Of a DNA stretch of 64,000 nt, positions 54,519 to 62,847 are shown piece by piece. How positions within the stretch are numbered: the stretch's first letter is position 1; every line of letters starts with the position of its first letter. The position numbers and the translations under genes are program-made. The stretch comes from Desulforamulus putei DSM 12395 (lineage in GTDB: Bacteria > Bacillota > Desulfotomaculia > Desulfotomaculales > Desulfotomaculaceae): the NCBI RefSeq assembly GCF_900129195.1, contig NZ_FQUY01000001.1:248001-312000 (forward strand), read 5' to 3'. Below the pieces are notes generated by a model. It did no database searches and was not told the origin of the DNA. It was given only the letters and a program-made list of their open reading frames with translations.

Positions 54519-55591
54519 AACATACCGAAATTGCCATTGTCGGGGGCGGCCCGGCGGGCTTGGCGGCGGCTCTCAATGCAGCCAAACTGGGAGCCAGGGT
54601 ACATTTAATTGATCGGAACGACTATTTAGGAGGTCAGTTAATTAAACAAACGCACCGTTTTTTTGGCTCCAAGGAACAACGGGCATCCGAGCGCGGCATT
54701 GATATTGCACGGGAATTGGCCAACCAGGTAACTGCCAGCAAAAATATTCAGGTGATGACAGAGGCCACCGCTCTTGGTTACTACGAGGACGGAGTTTTGC
54801 TGGTTGAGCAGCATAAAAAAATTTTTGCCATTAAACCCGAGCGACTGATCATTGCCACCGGCGGGGCGGAAAAAACCCTGCTGTTTCCCAATAATGACCT
54901 GCCCGGGGTTTACGGGGCCGGTGCAGTACAAACCCTGGTCAATGTGTTCGGCGTCAAGCCGGGAAAAAGAGTATTGATGGTGGGCGCCGGTAATATCGGC
55001 GTCATTGTGAGTTACCAGCTGCTGCAGGCCGGTGTGGAAGTGGCGGCGATTATTGAAGCAGCTCCCCGCATCGGCGCCTATTGGGTCCATGCGTCCAAGG
55101 TGGTGCGAGCCGGCGTACCCATCTATACCAGGCATACCATTCAAAGGGCCCATGGCCATAGGGAAGTGACCGGTGCCACCGTTGTCCAACTGGATGAAAA
55201 CTGGCAGCCGGTACCGGGCACCGAAAAGGAATTTGATGTCGACGTTATCTGCTTGTCTGTTGGTTTGACTCCCTTGACGGAATTGTTATGGCAGGCCGGT
55301 TGCCGGATGGTGTTTGTTCCTGAACTGGGCGGCAATGTTCCTTTGCGGAATGAGCATTTGGAAACCTCGGTGCCTGGGATCTATGTGGCCGGGGATGTGG
55401 CAGGCATTGAAGAGGCCTCGGCAGCCATGATGGAAGGTGCGTTGGCAGGCTTAAACGCCGCCGCCAGCCTGGGATACACCACTGAAAGTTTGGGTTTGGA
55501 CCGGCGCAATATCCTGGCACAACTGGAGGGCCTACGTTCCGGTCCGGTGGGAGAGAAGATTCGCAAGGGCCTGGCCCAGGCTCTTTTATAG
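54515..55591 (+). CDS. FAD/NAD(P)-binding subunit of the split dehydrogenase (HcnB-like)
   Basis: Protein of 358 residues with two dinucleotide folds: FAD site IAIVGGGPAGLAAAL at the N-terminus and NAD(P)-type site VLMVGAGNIG near residue 150. A C-terminal GD motif occurs in GIYVAGDVAG. In HcnB and the alpha subunit of dye-linked proline dehydrogenases this domain is followed by a BFD [2Fe-2S] domain; here that domain is a separate gene (56102). Starts at GTG overlapping the previous stop. Probably the electron-exit subunit. Confidence 0.85.
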   Translation: MKHTEIAIVGGGPAGLAAALNAAKLGARVHLIDRNDYLGGQLIKQTHRFFGSKEQRASERGIDIARELANQVTASKNIQVMTEATALGYYEDGVLLVEQHKKIFAIKPERLIIATGGAEKTLLFPNNDLPGVYGAGAVQTLVNVFGVKPGKRVLMVGAGNIGVIVSYQLLQAGVEVAAIIEAAPRIGAYWVHASKVVRAGVPIYTRHTIQRAHGHREVTGATVVQLDENWQPVPGTEKEFDVDVICLSVGLTPLTELLWQAGCRMVFVPELGGNVPLRNEHLETSVPGIYVAGDVAGIEEASAAMMEGALAGLNAAASLGYTTESLGLDRRNILAQLEGLRSGPVGEKIRKGLAQALL

Positions 55592-55606
55592 ATAGGAGTG
55601 ATGCAC

Positions 55607-56101
55607 ATGCTGGCACAAAACGGAATTCCCACACCGGAGGACCTGGCCGGGGTTCTTCCCCCGGAAGAACGGTTGGCTCGGGGGCCGGTGGCCATCGCCG
55701 AGTGCTTTCAAAATATTCCCTGCGACCCCTGCTACCACAGCTGTAAACAGGGGGCCATCAAAGAATTTACGGATATTAACCAGCGTCCCCAGGTGGACTT
55801 TGAAAAATGCAACGGCTGTGGTTCCTGCATGAGCCGTTGTCCCGGTCTCGCCATCTTCGTGGTGGATGCCACCTATTCCGACAGTGAAGCGTTAGTAAAA
55901 ATCCCTTACGAGTTTCTTCCCATACCGGAGGCCGGTGAAACCGTCACAGCCATTAACCGAGCCGGCCGGGAAGTGGGGGAGGCTAGGGTTATTCGGGTAC
56001 AGAATACCAGGGCCCAGGACCGTACAGCCATCGTTTGGCTGGCGGTTCCCAAAGATTTGATGATGGAAGTCCGCCACTTCAAAGTTAAGGGGGTGCGGTA
56101 A
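55607..56101 (+). CDS. Iron-sulfur (ferredoxin-like) subunit of the split dehydrogenase
   Basis: Protein of 164 residues. It has one standard [4Fe-4S] motif, CNGCGSCMSRCP, and an irregular cysteine group before it, CFQNIPCDPCYHSC, which may hold a second cluster. The C-terminal 70 residues form a beta-rich domain with no obvious match. ATG 55607 is chosen by spacing from AGGAG. It is directly followed by the BFD-like gene. Likely carries electrons between flavin centres or to a soluble ferredoxin. Confidence 0.82.
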   Translation: MLAQNGIPTPEDLAGVLPPEERLARGPVAIAECFQNIPCDPCYHSCKQGAIKEFTDINQRPQVDFEKCNGCGSCMSRCPGLAIFVVDATYSDSEALVKIPYEFLPIPEAGETVTAINRAGREVGEARVIRVQNTRAQDRTAIVWLAVPKDLMMEVRHFKVKGVR

Positions 56102-56392
56102 ATGTGTGAAGCAAACCAAAAAGACCTTACCATCATATGCCGCTGCGAAGATATTACCGTGGACGAGGTACGGGCCTACATCGAACAGGGAGTCACCGAC
56201 CTGGAACAGTTAAAGAGACTCCTCAGGGTCGGTATGGGACCCTGCCAGGGCAGGACCTGCACCCCCTTGATCGTTAACGAACTGGCCAGGGCCACCGGGC
56301 GGCCCGTCCGTGAGATTCCCCTGACGGTTTTCCGCCAACCCACCACACCGGTGAAACTGGGTGTCCTGGCAGGAGGTACCGACCATGAATAG
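56102..56392 (+). CDS. BFD-like [2Fe-2S] subunit of the split dehydrogenase
   Basis: Protein of 96 residues with the BFD pattern: Cys13-x-Cys15 (ICRCEDIT) and Cys48-x4-Cys53 (GPCQGRTC). Elsewhere this domain is the C-terminus of HcnB-like or NirB-like flavoproteins. It starts immediately after the preceding stop and overlaps the next gene by 8 bases, so subunits are made together. Confidence 0.88.
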   Translation: MCEANQKDLTIICRCEDITVDEVRAYIEQGVTDLEQLKRLLRVGMGPCQGRTCTPLIVNELARATGRPVREIPLTVFRQPTTPVKLGVLAGGTDHE

Positions 56393-57533
56393 AACGGCAG
56401 ATTATGTTATTGTGGGGGGCGGCGTCATCGGCTGCTCCATTGCCTACAATCTGGCCAAAAAAGGCGCCAAAAACATTGTCTTAATCGAGAAAAAATACCT
56501 TACCAGCGGCGCCACCGGGCGCTGCGGCGCCGGCGTCCGCATGCAGTTTGGCACCGAAACCAACTGCCTGCTGGCCAAGAACAGCATCGAAATGTTTGAA
56601 CACCTGGAAGAAGAACTGGATTATCCGGGCAGCATTGAATTTAAACAGGGCGGCTACCTGCTGCTGGCCTATACCGAGAAGATGGTGGAACAATTCCACA
56701 AAAACCTGGGTGTGCAGCACAAGCTGGGGATTCCCTCCCGCTGGGTGACGCCCGAGGAGGCCAAAGAAATCGTGCCCCATTTGAACACCCAGGGTTTGCT
56801 GGGGGCCACCTTCTGCGGCAAAGACGGCCACTGCAATCCCTTTAAGACCACCGATGCTTACGCCAGGGCTGCCCAGCACCTGGGCGTGGAAATTATGACA
56901 TACACTGAAGTCACCCGGCTGCTGGCCCGGGATGGTAAAATTACCGGCGTGGAAACCAGCAAAGGCATTATTGAAACCCCGGCGGTTGTCCTGTGTGCCG
57001 GCGCCTATTCCCGGGACCTGGCTGCCACCATCGGTATAGATTTGCCCCTGACACCGGAACGTCACCAGATCCTGGTTACGGAACCGGTGGAAATGATGCA
57101 GGGTCCCATGGTCATGAGTTTCTACCACGGTCTCTATTGCCAGCAGGTGCCCCACGGCAGCTTCATCATGGGCCTGGGGGACCCCAACGAACCCAAGGAG
57201 TACAACCAAAACAGCAGCTGGCAGTTCCTCCATGAGATGGCGGCCAAAGCAACCTTTATTCTGCCTCCCCTAGCCAACCTGCGGGTGGTCCGCCAGTGGG
57301 CCGGCCTCTACGATCTGACACCGGACCGCCAGCAAATCCTGGGCAGCGTTCCCGGCATTGAAGGCTTCCACCTGGCGGCAGGCTTCTCGGGCCACGGCTT
57401 CATGATTGCACCCATGACCGGTAAACTCATGGCCGAGCACATATTGGGAGAGGAAACCAGCTTCCCTATCAGCATGTTTGATTTCACCCGCTTCGAACGG
57501 GGAGATCTGTACGTAGAACCTTCGGTCGTGTAA
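56385..57533 (+). CDS. FAD-dependent catalytic subunit, DAO family (HcnC/proline dehydrogenase beta-like)
   Basis: D-amino acid oxidase-fold flavoenzyme of 382 residues, expected to oxidise an amino acid or secondary amine. FAD site VIVGGGVIGCSIAYNL, the segment SGATGRCGAGVRMQFG and the C-terminal GFSGHGFMIAPMTG are family marks. Relatives include sarcosine oxidase beta, HcnC and the beta subunit of archaeal dye-linked L-proline dehydrogenase. ATG 56385 follows GGAGGTACC. Substrate not deducible; proline, sarcosine, hydroxyproline or a D-amino acid are candidates. Confidence 0.87.
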   Translation: MNRTADYVIVGGGVIGCSIAYNLAKKGAKNIVLIEKKYLTSGATGRCGAGVRMQFGTETNCLLAKNSIEMFEHLEEELDYPGSIEFKQGGYLLLAYTEKMVEQFHKNLGVQHKLGIPSRWVTPEEAKEIVPHLNTQGLLGATFCGKDGHCNPFKTTDAYARAAQHLGVEIMTYTEVTRLLARDGKITGVETSKGIIETPAVVLCAGAYSRDLAATIGIDLPLTPERHQILVTEPVEMMQGPMVMSFYHGLYCQQVPHGSFIMGLGDPNEPKEYNQNSSWQFLHEMAAKATFILPPLANLRVVRQWAGLYDLTPDRQQILGSVPGIEGFHLAAGFSGHGFMIAPMTGKLMAEHILGEETSFPISMFDFTRFERGDLYVEPSVV

Positions 57534-57626
57534 CAGGAAAATTTATTAAGTTTCTCTGCAGGTCATCATCAACCAATCAAATAATTTAATAATAGAAATA
57601 CCATAGCCATAGGAGCGTGAAAATCC

Positions 57627-58025
57627 TTGAAAATTGCATTAAACGAAGCCCGCTGCTCCGGCTGCCGCACCTGCCAGGTGATCTGCAGCCTGCACAACTT
57701 CAACGAAAATAATCCGAAAAAGGCAGCGGTCAAAATTGTCGGTCATTTCCCGACCCCCGGCCACTATGAAATCAAGATTTGTGACCAGTGCGGCCTTTGC
57801 GCCGCCGTCTGTCCGGCGGAAGCCATTAAAGAAACAGACGGGGTTTACCGCATTGACAAAGAAAAATGCACCGGCTGCGGCGAATGCATTGAAGCTTGCC
57901 CCTCCGAAGCCATGGTGCAGCATCCCGCCGAAAAGGCTCCCATCAAATGCGTGGCCTGCGGCCAGTGTGTCGAGTTATGTCAGCGGGGAGCCATTTACGA
58001 TGCAGATACCAGGGAGGTGCAGTAA
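57627..58025 (+). CDS. Ferredoxin with four [4Fe-4S] motifs, AOR partner
   Basis: Protein of 132 residues with 16 cysteines in four CxxCxxCxxxC groups: Cys10-20, 52-62, 81-91 and 108-118. This matches polyferredoxin-type electron-transfer subunits found next to aldehyde:ferredoxin oxidoreductases. Start TTG 57627 with AGGAG about 11 bases upstream. The stop overlaps the AOR start by one base (TAATG). A 93-base gap with no clear promoter separates it from the dehydrogenase operon. Confidence 0.9.
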   Translation: MKIALNEARCSGCRTCQVICSLHNFNENNPKKAAVKIVGHFPTPGHYEIKICDQCGLCAAVCPAEAIKETDGVYRIDKEKCTGCGECIEACPSEAMVQHPAEKAPIKCVACGQCVELCQRGAIYDADTREVQ

Positions 58026-59872
58026 TGTACGGTTACGGCGGCAATATCCTCAGAATTAACCTGACCACCGGAGAAATGAACATACAACCCCTGTCCCAGG
58101 ACATGGCCAGAGAATGGATTGGCCAGCGCGGCTTTATTGCCAAGATCCTCTGGGATGAACTGAAACCCGGCATCGATCCACTGGGACCGGCCAACAAACT
58201 GGTCATGTCCACCGGCCCCCTGGCCGGCACCTTGGTGCCGGCGGGCGGCAAGGTAAGCTTTGGCGCCAAATCGCCGGCCACCGGCATTTACGGCGAAAGC
58301 TGCATGGGCGGCCATATTGCCGCGGAGATGAAATATGCCGGCTACGACGTCATCATTCTGGAGGGCGCATCCAGCAAACCCTGTTATATTTATATTAAAG
58401 ACGACCAGGTGGAGATCCGGGATGCCTCCCACCTCTGGGGCAAAGGCGCCATCCAGACCGAAAAGGCACTGAAAGATGAGCTGGGTGAAGAATTCCAAAT
58501 TTGTACCATTGGTCCCGCCGGCGAAAAGCTGGTCAAATACGCCTGTATTTCTCACGACTTCGGTCGCCAGGCCGGGCGTACCGGCATGGGGACCGTGATG
58601 GGCAGCAAAAAAGTCAAGGCCATCGCCATTTGCGGCCATAACAGCATTCCCCTGGCAGACCTGGAGGCCACCGTGGTCAAAGGCAAGGAAATGCTCAAGG
58701 GTTGCTTTGCCAAGGAAAACCTGGATGAGTGGCAGAATTACGGTACGGCCGGCGTACCGGTCTGGGCCAACAACATTGGCGCTTTTCCCACCAAAAACTT
58801 CCAATCCTCCTACCTGGAGGGTAATGAAAACCTGGACGGTAAGATTATGAGGGAGAAGATGGTGGTCAATGACAAAGGCTGCTTTGGCTGTCCCAGCCCC
58901 TGTGGCAAATACTGCTACGTCAAGCCTTATAACGTCTACACCGAAGGGCCGGAATACGAGACCACCGCGTTGATCGGCGGCAACTGTGTTTTCACCGACA
59001 TTGAACAAATAGGCTATTTAAATTACCTGTGCGATGAACTGGGTCTGGACACCATCTCCGCCGGTAATGTCATTGGCTTTGCCATGGAATGTTTTGAAAA
59101 AGGCATTCTGACCAGGGAACAGGTGGGAATGGAACTCAAATTTGGCGACCTGGAAAGCTTCAAGTACCTGGTGGAGAAAATTGCTGCCAGAGAAGGCATT
59201 GGCAATATCCTGGCCGAGGGTGTCAAATATGCAGCGGAACAGTTTGGCGGCGATTCCATCAAGTTTGCCATCCAGGTAAAAGGTCTGGAGTGGAGCGGAT
59301 ATGAATCCCGCAGCGCCCCGTCCAATATGCTGGCCTACATGACCTGCGACCTGGGGGCTCACCACAACCGGGCCTGGTCGGTCACCCACGATATCGCCGT
59401 GGGCAGAAAGGTGCTGGAAGGTAAGGCCCGGAAGGTCATCGAACTGCAGCACATTCGTCCCTTCTTTGATCTGATCGGTTGCTGCCGCCTGCAGTGGGTG
59501 GAAATCGGCTTTGAATTAGAACATTATCCGGAAGTCCTCCGCTATGTCACCGGGTTTGACTACAGTCAGGATGATTTAATGAAGATTTCCGAAAAGGTAT
59601 GGAACCTGACCCGCGCCTTTGCCTGGAGAGAAATTGAGGACTTTGGCAGAAAGTATGACTACCCGCCTGCCCGTTTCTATGAAGAGACCGTAACCACCGG
59701 CCCCAATGCCGGAGATGTTCTGTCCAAAGAAGAGCTGGACTTCCTGCTGGACGATTACTATAAACTGCGGGGCTGGGACCTAAACGGCCTGCCCACCCGA
59801 GAAAAGCTGGAGCAAATGGGTCTGGGGTTTGTGGTCCGCCAGTTGGAATCCTACGGCCGTAAAATAAGCTAA
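58025..59872 (+). CDS. Aldehyde:ferredoxin oxidoreductase (tungsten-pterin enzyme)
   Basis: Oxidises aldehydes to carboxylic acids with ferredoxin as acceptor. The 615-residue protein has the AOR N-terminal domain (YGGNILRINLTTGEM, STGPLAGTLVPAGGK), then [4Fe-4S] ligands Cys286, Cys289 and Cys293 (CFGCPSPC), and a fourth ligand at Cys486 or 487 (LIGCC). ATG 58025 has GGGAGGTG upstream; the longer frame overlaps the ferredoxin gene and is not coding. Tungsten is inferred from the family. Aldehydes from amino acid breakdown are plausible substrates. Confidence 0.92.
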   Translation: MYGYGGNILRINLTTGEMNIQPLSQDMAREWIGQRGFIAKILWDELKPGIDPLGPANKLVMSTGPLAGTLVPAGGKVSFGAKSPATGIYGESCMGGHIAAEMKYAGYDVIILEGASSKPCYIYIKDDQVEIRDASHLWGKGAIQTEKALKDELGEEFQICTIGPAGEKLVKYACISHDFGRQAGRTGMGTVMGSKKVKAIAICGHNSIPLADLEATVVKGKEMLKGCFAKENLDEWQNYGTAGVPVWANNIGAFPTKNFQSSYLEGNENLDGKIMREKMVVNDKGCFGCPSPCGKYCYVKPYNVYTEGPEYETTALIGGNCVFTDIEQIGYLNYLCDELGLDTISAGNVIGFAMECFEKGILTREQVGMELKFGDLESFKYLVEKIAAREGIGNILAEGVKYAAEQFGGDSIKFAIQVKGLEWSGYESRSAPSNMLAYMTCDLGAHHNRAWSVTHDIAVGRKVLEGKARKVIELQHIRPFFDLIGCCRLQWVEIGFELEHYPEVLRYVTGFDYSQDDLMKISEKVWNLTRAFAWREIEDFGRKYDYPPARFYEETVTTGPNAGDVLSKEELDFLLDDYYKLRGWDLNGLPTREKLEQMGLGFVVRQLESYGRKIS

Positions 59873-59899
59873 GCAATTAAGTTAACTACAATACAACCT

Positions 59900-59959
59900 G
59901 GCCATCAGCCATCGGCCTTCAGCTTAAAAAACTGTAGCCGGGCCGATAGCAGATGGCCA
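59900..59959. repeat. Heptanucleotide array with inverted arms after AOR
   Basis: Left units GGCCATC, AGCCATC, GGCCTTC, AGCTTAA (59900-59927); right units CGGGCCG, ATAGCAG, ATGGCCA (59939-59959). The arms can pair imperfectly, giving a hairpin close to the AOR stop that may act in place of a terminator. Confidence 0.8.
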
Positions 59960-59977
59960 GGGATTCATCAGTTCTTT

Positions 59978-60019
59978 AAGTCAATAGCTAAGGGTCAATA
60001 GCTAATGGCCAATGGCTAG
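59978..60019. repeat. Second heptanucleotide array before the MoaD-like gene
   Basis: Six contiguous units AAGTCAA, TAGCTAA, GGGTCAA, TAGCTAA, TGGCCAA, TGGCTAG. Its end falls in the open frame upstream of the MoaD-like gene, making that frame look longer than the real gene. Confidence 0.85.
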
Positions 60020-60053
60020 GAACTTACTCATAACCAACAAGGGAGTGATAACT

Positions 60054-60287
60054 TTGCAAATCAAAGTAAGAGTGACGGGACTTTTGACAGAATACTTCCC
60101 CGCCGGCAAAGGAATACTCCCGGTTTCTTTGGAAAAACCTTTAACGGTAAAAGAGATTCTACAGCAAATTAAGGTGAACCACCAACTGGTCATGACGGTG
60201 GTGGTCAATGGCCAGCGCCGGGATTTATCCTACGTGCCCGGTGATGGTGAAGAAATTGTACTGATTTCCCCGTTAGCCGGAGGCTAA
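60054..60287 (+). CDS. MoaD/ThiS-family sulfur carrier protein
   Basis: Ubiquitin-like sulfur carrier of 77 residues ending in the required Gly-Gly (SPLAGG). It starts at TTG (MQIKVRVTGLLTEYFPAG) with GGGAG 8 bases upstream. Next to an AOR gene it most likely donates sulfur for the tungsten/molybdenum pterin cofactor; no other pterin genes are in the window. Confidence 0.85.
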   Translation: MQIKVRVTGLLTEYFPAGKGILPVSLEKPLTVKEILQQIKVNHQLVMTVVVNGQRRDLSYVPGDGEEIVLISPLAGG

Positions 60288-60292
60288 GAAGG

Positions 60293-60331
60293 TGACAGCG
60301 TGACAGGGAGCCATACCCTGTCACGCTGTCA
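60293..60331 (+). terminator. Perfect 16-base-pair hairpin after the MoaD-like gene
   Basis: TGACAGCGTGACAGGG pairs exactly with CCCTGTCACGCTGTCA across a 7-base loop, starting 5 bases after the stop codon. The stem contains a doubled GTGACAG. There is no T-run, so termination is likely but not certain. Confidence 0.55.
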
Positions 60332-60667
60332 AACCTGCAGTTTACAGAACTCATAACCATGGAATGTTAACTGCTGTCGTAAATGTGGACAGTTAGCATC
60401 GGACAATACGTACATCTTCTGATTATTCTTCTAAATATACTTAATAGTATAAAATATCACCATTTTTAGGCACGTAGCATAATCACCCTCGGCGGCAAGT
60501 GCTTTGACTTATTTTAGCTCAGGCATTACTCTATTCTTAATTATCTAAATAATCAAACAGAATTATAGAAACCGTGAAGTGCTTTGCTTGGTGTGAAGAC
60601 ACATCCGGCAACTCACAGGCTCAACGATTGCCAATAGGGATCTTTTACCAGATTGGGGTGTAACATC
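60332..60667. other. Long intergenic region upstream of the Kor-type operon
   Basis: About 335 bases, rather A+T-rich, with no reading frame or RNA gene that I recognise. AAGTGCTTTG is repeated exactly at 60497-60506 and 60577-60586. The promoter of the 2-oxoacid oxidoreductase operon should lie here. I cannot place a clear -35/-10 or sigma-54 element. Confidence 0.4.
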
Positions 60668-60895
60668 GTGACAGACCTCTCATCGGTTCCCAGGCTAAGA
60701 CCCGCCGCGGTGGTCATCAACCAGGCCTGGTGTAAAAAGTGTGGTATTTGCATCGCCTTTTGCAACAAAGGGGTGCTGGCTTTTGGAGAAGGAAACAGGG
60801 TGGAGGTTGCCCAGCCGGAAAACTGCGTGGGATGCGGCCTTTGTGAAAACTTCTGCCCGGACTATGCCATAAACCTGGAGGTGGCGGACCAATGA
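60668..60895 (+). CDS. korD: 2-oxoacid:ferredoxin oxidoreductase, ferredoxin-like delta subunit
   Basis: Dicluster ferredoxin of 75 residues with CKKCGICIAFCNKG and CVGCGLCENFCPDYA. GTG 60668 has GGGGTG 7 bases upstream. In KorDABC-type enzymes this subunit carries electrons from the thiamine centre to external ferredoxin. It overlaps korA by 4 bases. Confidence 0.9.
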   Translation: MTDLSSVPRLRPAAVVINQAWCKKCGICIAFCNKGVLAFGEGNRVEVAQPENCVGCGLCENFCPDYAINLEVADQ

Positions 60896-62043
60896 GCAGT
60901 GAACCGCGTCTGGTGCAGGGGAACGAGGCCTGTGCCGAAGGGGCCATTTACGCCGGTATGAGATTTTATGCCGGCTATCCCATCACACCTTCCACCGAAA
61001 TAGCGGAAATCCTGGCCAAACGACTGCCCCAGGTGGGAGGCAAATTTATTCAAATGGAAGATGAAATCGCCAGTATGGCGGCGGTGGTGGGAGCTTCCTT
61101 AACCGGTGTAAAAAGCATGACCGCCACCAGCGGCCCGGGCTTCTCCTTGAAACAGGAGAACATCGGTTATGCCTGTATGGCGGAAATCCCTTGCGTGGTG
61201 GTAAATGTGCAGCGCCTGGGCCCCAGCACCGGCGTGGCCACTGCCCCGGCCCAGGGAGATGTGATGCAGGCGCGCTGGGGCACCCACGGTGATCACCCCA
61301 TCATTGTCCTGACCCCATCCTCTGTCAAGGAGACCTTTGAACTAACTGTCAGAGCCTTTAATCTGGCGGAAAAATTCCGGGTTCCGGTGATTCTGCTCAT
61401 GGATGAAGTGGTGGGACATATGAGGGAAAAAGTAATTCTGCCCGAACCGGGCGAACTTCCCGTTTATGACCGCCTAAAACCAAACTGCAGCCGGGAGGAT
61501 TATTATCCTTACCGGGCAGATTGGGATAAAGCTCCGCCCATGGCCTTTTTCGGGGAAGGCTATCGCTATCACGTAACTGGATTATTCCATGACGAAAGCG
61601 GCTTTGCCACCGAAAAGCCGGAAGTCATTGACTTGCAGCTGCGTCGCCTGCACAACAAAATTTACCGCCACTTGGATGAAATTATCACCTATCACAGCGA
61701 ACAAACAGAGGATGCGGAACTGGTGGTGATTTCCTACGGCGGCACCGCCCGGGCGGTCTCCCGGGCGGTAAAGTTAGCCCGGCAGGAAGGCCGCAAAGTA
61801 GGTATTTTCCGACCGCAAACCCTCTGGCCTTTCCCGGAAGAAGCAGTGGCGGAGCTGGCCGGGGCAGGGAAGAAACTGCTGGTGGCAGAAATGAATTACG
61901 GGCAGCTGCTGCTGGAAGTACAACGGGTAGCCGCCGGACGCTGTGCAGTAACCGGCTGTCTGCAAACCAACGGCGAACTGACCCAACCGGAAACAATCCT
62001 CAACAAAATCAGGGAGGTGTATGAACATGCTCCCGGAAATTGA
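60892..62043 (+). CDS. korA: 2-oxoacid:ferredoxin oxidoreductase, alpha subunit
   Basis: Large subunit of 383 residues, with the pyrimidine-binding and domain II segments: GNEACAEGAIYAGMRFYAGYPITPSTEI, then SGPGFSLKQENIGYA and RLGPSTGVATAPAQGD. Together with KorB it oxidises a 2-oxoacid and CoA to acyl-CoA and CO2. Whether the substrate is 2-oxoglutarate, a branched 2-oxoacid or an aryl-pyruvate cannot be decided; the nearby Liv transporters would fit branched-chain acids. Overlaps korB. Confidence 0.9.
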   Translation: MSSEPRLVQGNEACAEGAIYAGMRFYAGYPITPSTEIAEILAKRLPQVGGKFIQMEDEIASMAAVVGASLTGVKSMTATSGPGFSLKQENIGYACMAEIPCVVVNVQRLGPSTGVATAPAQGDVMQARWGTHGDHPIIVLTPSSVKETFELTVRAFNLAEKFRVPVILLMDEVVGHMREKVILPEPGELPVYDRLKPNCSREDYYPYRADWDKAPPMAFFGEGYRYHVTGLFHDESGFATEKPEVIDLQLRRLHNKIYRHLDEIITYHSEQTEDAELVVISYGGTARAVSRAVKLARQEGRKVGIFRPQTLWPFPEEAVAELAGAGKKLLVAEMNYGQLLLEVQRVAAGRCAVTGCLQTNGELTQPETILNKIREVYEHAPGN

Positions 62044-62842
62044 ACAGTACTTTCGCCTGGAGAAATTACCCCATATGTGGTGCCCCGGCTGCGGCAACGG
62101 CATTGTCCTGCATTGCCTGGTGAAGGCCATTGATAAATTATGCCTGGACCAGGACCGCACCGTCATGGTCTCCGGCATCGGCTGTGCTGCCAGGGCCTCC
62201 GGCTACCTGGATTTTGATACCCTGCATACCACCCACGGCCGTGCCCTGGCCTTTGCCACCGGCGTCAAATTCGCCAAACCGGAACTGAATGTTTTTGTTC
62301 TAACCGGTGACGGGGACTGCACCGCCATCGGCGGAAACCATTTTATTCATGCAGCCCGTCGCAATATTAATCTTACCACCATAGTATTTAATAACAACAT
62401 TTATGGCATGACCGGAGGGCAATACTCCCCCATGACGCCCAATGCTTGCCGGGCCACCACTTCTCCCTACGGCAACCTGGAACGCCCCTTCAACCTAGCG
62501 GAACTGGCCATCGCTGCCGGCGCAACCTTTGTGGGGAGGGCCACCACCTATCATACCAAGCAGCTGACGGACTTGATAATAGAAGGCTATAAAAATAACG
62601 GTTTTTCCCTCATCGAAGTGGTAACCCATTGCCCCACTTCCTTTGGTCGGCACAACAAAATGGGTTCACCGGCAGACATGTTAAAGTGGCAGCGGGATCA
62701 TGGCGTCACGGCCATGCGTTATGAAAATCTAAGCCCCGAAGAACGGTCCGATAAATTTATCGTGGGTGTGTTGCACAGATGCGAGGCACCCGAATATACG
62801 GCGGAATACCAGAAATTGCAGGAAAAATTCCGGGGGAGGTAG
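62027..62842 (+). CDS. korB: 2-oxoacid:ferredoxin oxidoreductase, beta (thiamine diphosphate) subunit
   Basis: Protein of 271 residues that binds thiamine diphosphate and magnesium, with WCPGCGNGI, the GDGDCTAIGGNHFIHAARRN motif and NNNIYGMTGGQYSP. ATG 62027 is chosen because GGGAGGTG lies 7 bases upstream; ATG 62021 is too close. The gamma-subunit gene follows after 5 bases. Confidence 0.93.
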   Translation: MLPEIEQYFRLEKLPHMWCPGCGNGIVLHCLVKAIDKLCLDQDRTVMVSGIGCAARASGYLDFDTLHTTHGRALAFATGVKFAKPELNVFVLTGDGDCTAIGGNHFIHAARRNINLTTIVFNNNIYGMTGGQYSPMTPNACRATTSPYGNLERPFNLAELAIAAGATFVGRATTYHTKQLTDLIIEGYKNNGFSLIEVVTHCPTSFGRHNKMGSPADMLKWQRDHGVTAMRYENLSPEERSDKFIVGVLHRCEAPEYTAEYQKLQEKFRGR

Positions 62843-62847
62843 GGATT

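Noticed and set aside
57896-58024. N-terminal extension of the AOR gene overlapping the ferredoxin
   Set aside because: ATG 58025 has a good ribosome site and starts exactly at the conserved AOR N-terminus.
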